DNA of 64,000 bases, taken from positions 1,240,001 to 1,304,000 of the forward strand of contig OZ241880.1 in NCBI GenBank assembly GCA_965203505.1, given 5' to 3'. Numbering within the stretch: the first letter of the stretch is position 1; the number at the start of each line of letters is the position of its first letter. Positions 17,163 to 24,084 of the stretch are shown piece after piece. The notes under the pieces are model-generated. The model saw only the letters and a program-made list of their open reading frames with translations, was not told the DNA's origin and ran no database searches. The translations under genes were made by a program, and so were the position numbers. The stretch is from Bin127 sp965203505 (GTDB lineage: Bacteria > Chloroflexota > Dehalococcoidia > Lucifugimonadales > Lucifugimonadaceae).

Positions 17163-17550
17163 TGACTGAACAAGGGCGGGTTCACACATTCGGACAACGA
17201 TTGAAAGGAACCTGCATCGTCCATCTGTTTGGGGACAACGGGGTGCCGGCACGGGTGCAAGTAATCCTTGACACGGGTTTTGATGGCTATTTGACCTTGC
17301 GGAGCAGTGTCATCAACGATCTCGGATTAAAGGAGACAAGCTCGATCCGGATGCTTCTGGCCGATGGTAGCAGCCTATTGTGCCCAGCCTTTCGCGTCGA
17401 ATAGATTGGCAGGGGCAACCGCGATCCATAGAAATCGTGCAACTCGATGGTCCCCAGTTGTTGGGGATGGAGATGCTCCGCGGTAGCCAACTGCGCATGA
17501 TGGTCGAGGATGACGGCTTAATTGAGATAACGCCGTTCGGTCAGCTTTAG
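17159..17550 (+). pseudogene. Retropepsin-like (clan AA) aspartic protease, frameshifted
   Basis: The first frame (17159-17404) encodes a clan AA aspartic protease-like protein: the barrel strand VHLFGDNGVPARVQVILDTG with catalytic Asp-Thr-Gly, then FDGYLTLRSSVINDLGL and MLLADGSSLL. It meets a TAG at 17402-17404. The rest of the fold, RIDWQGQPRSIEIVQLDG then LLGMEMLRGSQLRMMVEDDG, continues in the minus-one frame to a stop at 17548-17550. Adding one base near 17399-17401 would restore a single frame of normal length (about 130 residues). No slippery heptamer is present, so mutation or an assembly error is likelier than programmed frameshifting. Confidence 0.75.
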
Positions 17551-17617
17551 GCGCCATACGTTACTATTGCTTCGACGCTGGGATAGCCGCGTCCGAGATT
17601 GAATAGACCAACGTACA

Positions 17618-18907
17618 ATGCCGCCCAAAATATCTCTGATTGGAGCCGGGAGCGTCGTCTTCGCCCGTCGCCTTTTGCAGGATGTCGCCTGCACCCCGTC
17701 GCTTAAAGATTCGCACATCTCGTTGATGGATATCGATGAGGGGCGATTGCGGTTAATCGGCGATTTTGCCTCCAAACTGTTCGCCGAGGTGGGATCGGAC
17801 GCAACGATAGAGACCACGACAAATCGTCGCGAATCGCTCGCGGGTTCTGACTATGTTTTGACTACGATTCGGGTAGGGGACACGACCGAGCGGGATATTG
17901 ACATTCCGAGAAGGTACGGGATCGATCAAGCAGTCGGCGATACTGTTGGGCCGGGTGGTGTGTTCAAGGCATTAAGGACGGTTCCAGTGCTAATCGATAT
18001 GGCACAGGATATCGATGATGTGGCTCCAAACGCGACGCTGTTGAATTACACGAATCCGATGGCAATGGCGTGTTGGGGCATTACGTCCGAGGCTGACGTC
18101 CCCACCATCGGGCTTTGCCACAGCGTCCAGCGGACGACCCAAGATCTCGCTGACTACATCGGTGCGCCGCAAGACGAAGTATCAGCTTGGGTCGCAGGGA
18201 TTAACCACCTCGCTTGGTTCATGCGATTCGAGCGGAACGGGGAGGATGCGTATCCGGCGTTGCGTGAGGCGATGAACAATCCTGAAATTTTTGCTCTCGA
18301 CACTGTCCGCTTCGAGGTGATGAAACATTTCGGTTATTTCGTGACCGAATCGACCCGGCACATGTCGGAGTACGTTCCTTACTTCCGAACCGACGAGACG
18401 GTGATGGATCAGTTCCGGTTGGACGAGATACGGCAAGATCTGCAACGCCGCGTCAAACGGGTCGATGACCACATGACACAGCTTGAACGTGACGCGTATT
18501 CGGATGAACCAATCTCACCTGAGCGCTCGGACGAGTATGCATGCCGGATCATGGAGGCGATGGAGACGGGCGACAAGATCGTCATCAATGGGAATGTGCC
18601 GAACGATGGGTTGGTTGACAACCTGCCGTTTGGATCGTGTGTGGAGGTACCGATCCTGATCGACGAGTTGGGTTTCCATCCGATGCCGGTTGGCGAGCTT
18701 CCGCCTCAGTGCGCTTCGCTATCGCGAGCGAACATAGCAGTGCAAGAGATGGGCGTGATCGCAGTGTTGGATCGATCTCGCGAGGCGGCATTCCACGCCA
18801 TCGCGCTTGATCCGTTGACCGCTGCCATACTCTCGCTGGACCAGATTCGCGAAATGTTCGAAGAGATATGGGATGCCCACGGCGACGAGTTGGCGGAATA
18901 TAACTGA
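17618..18907 (+). CDS. Glycoside hydrolase family 4 (alpha-glucosidase/alpha-galactosidase type)
   Basis: A 429-residue GH4 enzyme, which cleaves glycosides by a redox mechanism needing NAD+ and Mn2+. The N-terminal Rossmann motif is IGAGSVVFARRL (about residues 7-18). VGDTVGPGGVFKALRTVP and LLNYTNPMAMACW are characteristic. The metal ligands are Cys167 in GLCHSVQ and His197 in GINHLAW. The residues at the phosphate-binding position do not let me tell phospho- from non-phospho-glycosidases. No transporter adjoins it. Its neighbours, an aldehyde dehydrogenase upstream and a zinc dehydrogenase downstream, suggest a sugar-utilisation cluster. Confidence 0.93.
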   Translation: MPPKISLIGAGSVVFARRLLQDVACTPSLKDSHISLMDIDEGRLRLIGDFASKLFAEVGSDATIETTTNRRESLAGSDYVLTTIRVGDTTERDIDIPRRYGIDQAVGDTVGPGGVFKALRTVPVLIDMAQDIDDVAPNATLLNYTNPMAMACWGITSEADVPTIGLCHSVQRTTQDLADYIGAPQDEVSAWVAGINHLAWFMRFERNGEDAYPALREAMNNPEIFALDTVRFEVMKHFGYFVTESTRHMSEYVPYFRTDETVMDQFRLDEIRQDLQRRVKRVDDHMTQLERDAYSDEPISPERSDEYACRIMEAMETGDKIVINGNVPNDGLVDNLPFGSCVEVPILIDELGFHPMPVGELPPQCASLSRANIAVQEMGVIAVLDRSREAAFHAIALDPLTAAILSLDQIREMFEEIWDAHGDELAEYN

Positions 18908-19060
18908 TCGATACCCTCCCCCTTTGTCCAAGGGCGAAACTAATCAATACCCTCCCCCTTGATGTCCAAGGGGGAATTAAAGGGGGTTTAGAGTCGAATG
19001 GGTGTGTATGACCCCTCCGTCTCGTAGCGCTCGCGGCATCCCCTTTAGTAGCGGTCCAAA
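18908..19060. repeat. Duplicated intergenic repeat
   Basis: ATACCCTCCCCCTTTGTCCA (near 18911) and ATACCCTCCCCCTTGATGTC (near 18947) are two copies of the same module, with a complementary GGGGGAATTAAAGGGGGTTT after the second. They fill the gap between the GH4 gene and the zinc dehydrogenase and can fold into a hairpin. A related CCCCCTCTTAATCTCCCCCT element occurs near 37532. Confidence 0.6.
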
Positions 19061-19071
19061 AGGAACAACCA

Positions 19072-20070
19072 ATGAGAGCAGCCCAATCGTTCGGCGTCGA
19101 CGACATCCGATATGTCGCCGACGCGCCCGATCCCGAACCGCTCGAGACCGACGCATTAGTGGCGACCGAGATGGCGTCGTTGTGCGGCTCAGATCTACAC
19201 ATGGTGTGCAAGGGCTGGCAGATGCCGGAGTATCCCGCACCTCCAGGGCATCCCGGCCACGAAGGCGTCGGAATCGTTGAAGAACCCCCGAAACGCTACC
19301 CGGACGGCGAAGGAATCGACATCCTAGAACCGGGCGACTTGGTGCTGACGGTTCCTCACATCTGGTACGCCAAATGTTTTGCCGAGTACCAAGCGGTCGA
19401 CGCCGCCCACATGCTGAAGATGCCAGCCGGTGCACCGATCGAGCATGTGTTGATGACCCAACAGCTGGGTACGGTGATATTCGCCACGCAGCGTCTACCG
19501 GCGTCACTTGACGGAAAGACATGCGCGGTGCTCGGGCAGGGCAGCGCGGGACTGTTCTGGGACTTCGTACTGAGACGACGCGGCGCGTCACGGATCATCG
19601 CCATCGAGCCGGTCGACAGTCGTCGAGCGCTCTCCAAACGATACGGCGCCGACGAGACTGTCGACGTGATCGGCGACGCGGCCAAAGACGCGGTCTACGA
19701 CCTGACCGACGGCAAAGGCGCAGACATCGTCATCGAGGCGGTGGGATCGACCCCCACCCTCAGCAACGCCTTCCACATAGTCGCCGACGAAGGCATGTGC
19801 GTCCTCTTCGGCCTCCCCGACAGCAACGATCCACAACCATTCGACTACACCGAGATGTTCAAAAAGCGCGCCAACGCCTACTCAATTCTCGGAGCACAAG
19901 AAGAACCAGGCTTGAAAACATTCCGCCGCGCCCTCTCATGGATCGTCGAAGGCGAAATCGACATGGCACCCATCGTCACACACCTAATGCCCATCGAGCA
20001 AGTCACGGAAGCGTTCGAGCTATCAGAATCCCGCGGCGATGGAGTAGTCAAGGTCGCGTTGACGTTCTGA
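19072..20070 (+). CDS. Zinc-type alcohol/polyol dehydrogenase (MDR family)
   Basis: A 332-residue medium-chain dehydrogenase/reductase. The catalytic-zinc motif SLCGSDLH lies near residues 36-43 and GHPGHEGVGIV near 62. The Rossmann segment CAVLGQGSAGLFWDFVLRRR with GADETVDV follows. The structural-zinc cysteine lobe is not recognisable, as in several glucose and threonine dehydrogenase relatives. AAGGAAC lies seven bases upstream of the ATG. Likely oxidises a sugar, polyol or related alcohol with NAD(P)+; exact substrate unknown. It follows the GH4 gene after a repeat-filled gap. Confidence 0.88.
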   Translation: MRAAQSFGVDDIRYVADAPDPEPLETDALVATEMASLCGSDLHMVCKGWQMPEYPAPPGHPGHEGVGIVEEPPKRYPDGEGIDILEPGDLVLTVPHIWYAKCFAEYQAVDAAHMLKMPAGAPIEHVLMTQQLGTVIFATQRLPASLDGKTCAVLGQGSAGLFWDFVLRRRGASRIIAIEPVDSRRALSKRYGADETVDVIGDAAKDAVYDLTDGKGADIVIEAVGSTPTLSNAFHIVADEGMCVLFGLPDSNDPQPFDYTEMFKKRANAYSILGAQEEPGLKTFRRALSWIVEGEIDMAPIVTHLMPIEQVTEAFELSESRGDGVVKVALTF

Positions 20071-20108
20071 CGGACCCAAAGCCGATGTTATAGTCGCGCA
20101 AAGAGCCA

Positions 20109-20324
20109 ATGATGACTACGGTTACCGAAATGCAGGAAGCCATCTTAGCCCTGCGCAAGACTGAGTACGCCCAACTCAAGGAGTGGTTTGGCAAACTCGA
20201 GACTGAACGTCGGTGGGAAGAATGGGACGAACAGATAGAAGCCGACTCAGACGCGGGTGCGCTCGACTTTTTGGCTGCAGAGGCGTTGGAAGCCAAGGCG
20301 AACGGCAAGCTCGAAAAACTTTAG
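20109..20324 (+). CDS. Antitoxin-like small protein of a broken toxin-antitoxin pair
   Basis: A 71-residue acidic helical protein starting MMTTVTEMQEAILALRKTEY, with a C-terminal ALDFLAAEALEAKANGKLEK. Small proteins of this shape are usually encoded directly before RelE/HigB-like toxins and act as antitoxins. Here a toxin start codon follows immediately at 20325, but that gene is truncated. A start at either 20109 or 20112 is possible. Function is inferred from the sequence pattern and context. Confidence 0.6.
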   Translation: MMTTVTEMQEAILALRKTEYAQLKEWFGKLETERRWEEWDEQIEADSDAGALDFLAAEALEAKANGKLEKL

Positions 20325-20432
20325 ATGCACCGGACAACGCCGCAATTCAGGCGGCACTTTGATCAACTTCACGCATCCGGGACATTTGCAAATTCCCTGT
20401 CATCCCGTCACACCTTACGTCATCCCAGCTAG
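20325..20432 (+). pseudogene. Truncated RelE/HigB-like toxin remnant
   Basis: ATG directly abuts the stop of the antitoxin-like gene. The first 15-20 residues (MHRTTPQFRRHFDQL) look like the N-terminus of the toxin normally found here. After about codon 20 the sequence turns into the GTCATCCCG-type dispersed repeat and terminates at a TAG after 35 codons, instead of the usual 80-100. The remaining toxin is absent. The likely cause is insertion of, or recombination at, the repeat. Confidence 0.5.
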
Positions 20433-20744
20433 CACACTGTTATCCCGGCCAAAACCGGGTTCCAAAGAGGCGGGGCACCGTCCCCTTTCGCAGCGCGAAA
20501 GGGGACGCGGATCCCAAGAGACCGACACAAGAACGCAGGGGTATGCCCGGGGACGCGGAGCAGGGAAAATGCCCCGCGCAAAGTAACTAAGGCTACGACG
20601 TGGCAGAAGGACCAAGGGGGCGATGCCCTATAGGGGCAGGTTTCAAACCTGCCTCTACCTACCAAAGACCGCACCATTGCTCCTCACCCCCCCTTCAAGA
20701 AGGCTAGGGGGAGAGTGAAATAGGGCAGAACTTCCTCGACTGCA
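20392..20744. repeat. Repeat-filled gap
   Basis: No gene is seen from 20433 to 20744. The stretch is a mosaic of dispersed modules. GTCATCCCG repeats with CCCGGCCAAAACCGGG lie at 20398-20465. The hairpin GTCCCCTTTCGC/GCGAAAGGGGAC lies at 20484-20510, followed by GCAGGGGTATGCCCGGGG near 20536. The palindrome GGGGCAGGTTTCAAACCTGCC lies near 20634, and a CTCACCCCCCCTTC...GGGGGAGAG hairpin near 20684. The mosaic looks like a hot spot for element accumulation. Confidence 0.65.
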
Positions 20745-21161
20745 TCAACCCGTCCGCAACAGCGCGTTGAACCCCGCCTGCACAAAATCAACATCATGCG
20801 CCAACGCATCCCGAATACTCCGCTCCTCCATCAACACAAAACTCGAACAGTCCACCAAGCTCCAGCGTTGGTCGGGCCTGGAAGCGTAACGCTCCATAGC
20901 CGAGTGGAAAAATGCGCTGGTTAACTCTACTACCTCAACGTTCGGATCATCTGCCATCTCGCCCATGACTTCCACAGCGGCGCCGCGAAGATGCGGCCCC
21001 AAACGAGAGAAATGATTTAGAACCTCGATCAGCACCATTTCACTGGTGACGATCTGAACTGTACCTAGCTCCCCAGACACCTGACGGGCGACGGCTCTCA
21101 GCCCGTCTAAAGGATTAATCAATGCCACCCAGTAACCGGAATCCGCGAACACGACACTCAC
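20745..21161 (-). CDS. PIN-domain toxin (VapC-like)
   Basis: A 138-residue PIN-domain ribonuclease-like protein. The acidic positions are Asp7 in VFADSGYWVALI, Glu46 in VLIEVLNHF, Asp104 in SLVDCSSFVLM and Asp123/Asp125 in AHDVDF. Length is normal for VapC. Its start overlaps the stop of the upstream antitoxin-like gene by four bases. It is only distantly similar to the VapC at the left edge, so this is a second, independent toxin-antitoxin pair rather than a duplicate. Confidence 0.87.
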   Translation of the reverse strand: MSVVFADSGYWVALINPLDGLRAVARQVSGELGTVQIVTSEMVLIEVLNHFSRLGPHLRGAAVEVMGEMADDPNVEVVELTSAFFHSAMERYASRPDQRWSLVDCSSFVLMEERSIRDALAHDVDFVQAGFNALLRTG

Positions 21162-21400
21162 GTGTCAGAATCCTTAGGCCAACCATACAGATAGTGTTTT
21201 AGATTCTTCGCTCCATCGGTTGGTGCCGCCTTCCATGCTGACATTGGCACACGCCCGCTGATCTCGGCGATCCGGTCCACTATCGCCGGCATCGCTCGCT
21301 CCGGTTCAGATCCTTCAGAACTCGCTCCATTATCCGATTCTCCGACCTTCGAAACCGGCCCAGAGATCGCATTCTCAACTGTCTTCTCGGAATCGATCAT
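21158..21400 (-). CDS. Antitoxin-like protein paired with the PIN toxin
   Basis: An 80-residue protein from ATG at 21400, with GGGAG six bases upstream. It begins MIDSEKTVENAISGPV and has an acidic, Ser/Glu-rich middle, then WKAAPTDGAKNLKHYLYGWP and an acidic end. The HYLYG-P ending is common in antitoxins encoded just before PIN toxins. Overlap by four bases with the toxin start supports the pairing. The frame stays open further upstream, but there it only reads through dispersed repeats, so a longer protein is rejected. It lacks a clear DNA-binding domain. Confidence 0.65.
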   Translation of the reverse strand: MIDSEKTVENAISGPVSKVGESDNGASSEGSEPERAMPAIVDRIAEISGRVPMSAWKAAPTDGAKNLKHYLYGWPKDSDT

Positions 21401-21787
21401 CCTTACTCTCCCAATCTCACCAACCATCACCACCGAACATTGTACGACGCATAACGCACCCTGCCCTTCGCGCAGCGTAAGCGGGCGACACCCGGTAGGG
21501 GCAGGTTTGAAACCTGCCCTGCCCCTTTCGTTCGACGAAAGGGGCGCGAGCGAAGCGAGCGGGGTATGCGGGAGGCCGGGAAGGGCAGGATGATCGAAAT
21601 CCACCACACCCCGTCCCTCAGACATCAGCCACCAACCCCACAACCGAGGCATGCCCAACACAGGATCAGACAACACCACCAACACCACCAACACCATCAA
21701 CACCAAAAAATACAATTGATCTCGCGGCAATTTACGACGGCCGCTACACAATCAACTACTTGAACCTAACCAGAGGAGACCGATAGT
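21401..21787. repeat. Repeat-rich gap with a short AACACC tandem
   Basis: Nothing gene-like is seen except dispersed repeats. The palindrome GGGGCAGGTTTGAAACCTGCCC lies near 21498, and the hairpin GCCCCTTTCGTTCGACGAAAGGGGC near 21520. The tail GCGAGCGAAGCGAGCGGGGTATGC follows. A short tandem of AACACC/AACACCACC lies at about 21671-21704. The region from 21710 to 21787 must hold the promoter of the small gene that follows. Confidence 0.55.
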
Positions 21788-21910
21788 TTGACTGGAAGAA
21801 ACGACGACAACCACGCCAACCAGATGAATCCCAACAACGATGCATACTGGCAGAGCCGCGGAGAAGATGAACGTCCCGAAGATTGGGAAGAGCAATCTGA
21901 CGCCGACTAG
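21788..21910 (+). CDS. 40-residue conserved acidic protein, TTG start
   Basis: Read by hand from TTG at 21788, eight bases after a strong AGGAGA ribosome-binding site. The product contains ANQMNPNNDAYWQSRG and ends in an acidic ERPEDWEEQSDAD tail. I recall very short proteins with an A-N-Q-x-N-P-N-N-x-A-Y-W core in several bacterial phyla, without an assigned function. The protein has no membrane segment or signal. A strong intrinsic terminator begins about 70 bases after its stop. The codon pattern, ribosome site and terminator together argue that it is a genuine gene. Confidence 0.65.
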   Translation: MTGRNDDNHANQMNPNNDAYWQSRGEDERPEDWEEQSDAD

Positions 21911-21977
21911 TCGCCGGTCCTGATGGCGGGCCGATGCCCGTCGAAGACTACCAAAACAAACACGGACCAAAGTTTCA

Positions 21978-22015
21978 CCGGAGGCACCGACAACCAGTGC
22001 CTCCGGTTTTCTTTT
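21978..22015 (+). terminator. Intrinsic terminator after the 40-residue gene
   Basis: A perfect 10-bp stem, CCGGAGGCAC (21978-21987) with GTGCCTCCGG (21997-22006), around a nine-base loop, followed by TTTTCTTTT. This is the strongest rho-independent terminator seen in the window. Confidence 0.9.
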
Positions 22016-22018
22016 CCC

Positions 22019-22095
22019 ACGCCCCTTTCGCAAAGCGTAAGGGGGCGCGAGCAAGCGCAGCGATGCGAGCGGGGGATGCCCGCCCCAAACGGCGC
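22019..22095. repeat. Dispersed hairpin repeat
   Basis: GCCCCTTTCGCAAAGCGTAA followed by GGGGGCGCGAGCAAGCGCAG and GATGCGAGCGGGGGATGC. An almost identical copy lies at 22598-22665. Both copies bracket two tiny membrane-protein genes. Confidence 0.78.
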
Positions 22096-22140
22096 TATCT
22101 TCGCCAACCAACAATCACGAAACCCACGCCGACTCTCCTT

Positions 22141-22383
22141 TCACTTCCCTTCCGACCCTCCCCGTCGACCATTCGCCGCAAAACGACCAGTCGAAAAACC
22201 CACGATCGCTCCTATCGACAACTTCACCATCCAATCCGCAGTCGTACGCACCAGCGCATGCGTACTGTTCAACTCTCCTGCACCCTGAACGTCGCCAAGC
22301 CATATCAATAAACCCAGACCAACAACCGCAACCCCTACCATCAGCATCACCGCCCAAAACGTCGAACCAACTCTATGAATCAA
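22141..22383 (-). CDS. Small two-helix membrane protein
   Basis: About 80 residues from a TTG at 22383, which follows GAGGGACGAG; ATG at 22449 would overlap the gene upstream by about 40 bases. Two hydrophobic helices are clear: FWAVMLMVGVAVVGLGLLIW near residues 10-29, and WMVKLSIGAIVGFSTGRF near 50-67, followed by a basic tail. No family recognised. It is the second of a pair of tiny membrane proteins, both on the minus strand between two copies of a dispersed repeat. Confidence 0.5.
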   Translation of the reverse strand: MIHRVGSTFWAVMLMVGVAVVGLGLLIWLGDVQGAGELNSTHALVRTTADWMVKLSIGAIVGFSTGRFAANGRRGGSEGK

Positions 22384-22411
22384 AATCTCGTCCCTCGAAT
22401 CGCCAGCCAGA

Positions 22412-22528
22412 TCAGTCCCGCTTTTCAGACATCCTGAAGAATCCCGCAAGCCCCATCATGCCAACCACAATCCCCACCAACCCCAGAACTATCAAAACCG
22501 GCCCTAACCACTGTGAAAAGAAATCCAT
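22412..22528 (-). CDS. Single-helix mini membrane protein
   Basis: A 38-residue product starting MDFFSQWLGPVLIVLGLVGI, with one strongly hydrophobic segment (about residues 8-31) and a charged C-terminus MSEKRD. Read by hand; it is too short for usual gene callers. Rev-strand GGACGAG lies a few bases upstream of its ATG. The start of the next membrane protein follows 28 bases after its stop. Function unknown; possibly an accessory subunit or stress peptide, but nothing in the sequence decides this. Confidence 0.5.
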   Translation of the reverse strand: MDFFSQWLGPVLIVLGLVGIVVGMMGLAGFFRMSEKRD

Positions 22529-22597
22529 CTCGTCCTACCTTGCGACTTTAACCGCATCCGACATTAACGACGTTACCTAAACGATACTATCCCAAAC

Positions 22598-22675
22598 CCC
22601 ATTCGCAAAGCGTAAGGGGGCGCGAGCAAGCGTAGCGATGCGAGCGGGGGATGCACGGGGCGGCGACGGGAGGGC
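22598..22675. repeat. Dispersed hairpin repeat, second local copy
   Basis: CATTCGCAAAGCGTAAGGGG then GCGCGAGCAAGCGTAGCGAT and GCGAGCGGGGGATGCACGGG. It closely matches the copy at 22019-22095, in the same orientation. It lies in the leader region of the HNH-like gene, about 110 bases before the start. Confidence 0.75.
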
Positions 22676-22785
22676 ACCCCAATACCTACTCTCAGATCAC
22701 AAGACAACATGCTTCCATCGCTCTCAGAAAACTCCGATTTACAATCGTCACTACAAGCACGCTCAAAACTTTCGGGAGGTCGCCT

Positions 22786-23841
22786 ATGGTACTTGTGGGA
22801 TATGAACGACGCCATCGCGAAACAATTGAATGGTTTTCCGACTATTTCAATTTGCCGCACAAGTGTATGGTCCATACGAATGGACAGTGCAATGAAACGG
22901 CCGTCAAAGGCCACGTGATCCCAATATCGAGATTGCGTCTGATCGCGGATGGAGCCAATCGCGTGATCACATCCATTATTGACACCAGAAAACGAGCTCA
23001 TCTCGATAACATAATGCGAAGAGATTTTGAAGAACGAGAACTCTCGATTTTCGAACGCCGCAATATTAACAATCGCTTAATGACACGACGCATCGCTTGC
23101 GCGAAACATGACAACGATGTGTTCAGTGCTGTTGACGATCTCAAAATCGATTGGGAAGATCAGCGTAATTTGGCTCTTATATGTTATAGATCGATTCTTG
23201 CAAGCATTTTCATTGACAGGTACACGACATTTGTTAACGACAGAGTTAAACTTTCAAATATTCACGGCTATTTTGATGGAGCGATTCGCGATAAGCGTAA
23301 TATAGCCTCATTGAGGCATAAGTTCGAGACTATGTTGCGTACCGGCGAATTCGATTCATGGCGCTTCGAAACTATCCGTGTCGATAATACATCGACTGTC
23401 GCAGCGAGCGCGGTTTTCATGCGGAGGCCCACATTAGATGAACATCGACAACTTGGTAACTCGGTTCTTTTACCCGCACAAGGATTATCGTTGAAACCTG
23501 TACCGATCATCGTTACTATATATCCCGACGAAAATGGACAAATCGCAGTGATCGCATATCCGACGTGGGCAGACCGTATTGCTCGCATCATGGTTGCTGC
23601 GCTGAACGAAAATGACAGATGGACCCAATCCGCTCTTTTGTCTATGACAATATTGGAAGAAACAGAGATTATCATGATTTCTTCGGAATTTTGGGACTCT
23701 TTGTCTTCAATCGGTCAAAAAGCGATTGAAACGTATTTTTTTGACACAACACCGGGTTATGGTTCCTCATACGAGCGTCCAGATGTAGACCCTCAATGGT
23801 TCAACTTGTTTGCAATGGATCCTAAGGATATCAAGCGGTAA
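22786..23841 (+). CDS. HNH-like zinc-binding protein of unknown function
   Basis: A 351-residue protein with the start at 22786, set by GGGAGG six bases upstream; a longer frame back to 22651 only reads through a repeat. Near the N-terminus it has Cys27-x2-His30-x4-Cys35 and then GHVIPISRLRLIADGANRV, with His43 in a GH motif. This looks like a degenerate HNH or zinc-ribbon nuclease head (C-x2-H, C, then H in a beta-turn). The rest shows no domain I know: a basic helical middle (RDFEERELSIFERRNINNRL) and a C-terminal half resembling a globular alpha/beta domain. Base composition is AT-richer than the flanks, suggesting transfer. It converges with a restriction-modification module, so a defence role is plausible but unproven. 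Confidence 0.65.
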   Translation: MVLVGYERRHRETIEWFSDYFNLPHKCMVHTNGQCNETAVKGHVIPISRLRLIADGANRVITSIIDTRKRAHLDNIMRRDFEERELSIFERRNINNRLMTRRIACAKHDNDVFSAVDDLKIDWEDQRNLALICYRSILASIFIDRYTTFVNDRVKLSNIHGYFDGAIRDKRNIASLRHKFETMLRTGEFDSWRFETIRVDNTSTVAASAVFMRRPTLDEHRQLGNSVLLPAQGLSLKPVPIIVTIYPDENGQIAVIAYPTWADRIARIMVAALNENDRWTQSALLSMTILEETEIIMISSEFWDSLSSIGQKAIETYFFDTTPGYGSSYERPDVDPQWFNLFAMDPKDIKR

Positions 23842-23897
23842 TTCATCAATACTTGATATCGCAGTTCACCTTATCTAATGGTGTTTTTCGAGGCAAG

Positions 23898-24084
23898 TCA
23901 AGCCAACAAAACCCCCACAACCTCCTCCACCCTCTTACCCTCCGCCGACTCCCGCAACCACTTCCTAATCTCCCGACGCGCAATCGTAACCGTCAACCTC
24001 TGCGGATACCGCTGCCTCAAATTCCCCAACTCTCGCTCAACACCTGTCTCCGCCTGACGACCCGCATCCGTTATCGCTACACGA
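23898..24084 (-). pseudogene. C-terminal fragment of a restriction- or helicase-type protein
   Basis: Just past the PLD-nuclease stop, a minus-strand frame without a start codon reads about 62 residues. They include LRQRYPQRLTVTIARREIRK and end RVEEVVGVLLA at a TGA (23898-23900). The GC-rich codon use matches the chromosome, not the neighbouring nuclease gene. It looks like the end of a larger protein whose front is missing. The N-terminal fragment of a methylase-type protein at 26274-26963 lies on the same strand, upstream, across the restriction module. The two may be halves of one interrupted gene; this is inferred from order and strand. Confidence 0.45.

Noticed and set aside
17380..17410. 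Programmed frameshift in the retropepsin-like gene
   Set aside because: No slippery heptamer or nearby pseudoknot is evident; a one-base loss explains it better.
21401..21751. 117-residue N-terminal extension of the antitoxin-like gene
   Set aside because: It encodes repeat DNA and low-complexity sequence; the start at 21400 has a good ribosome site.
22651..22785. Longer N-terminus of the HNH-like protein
   Set aside because: It reads through a dispersed repeat, and a strong ribosome-binding site marks 22786.
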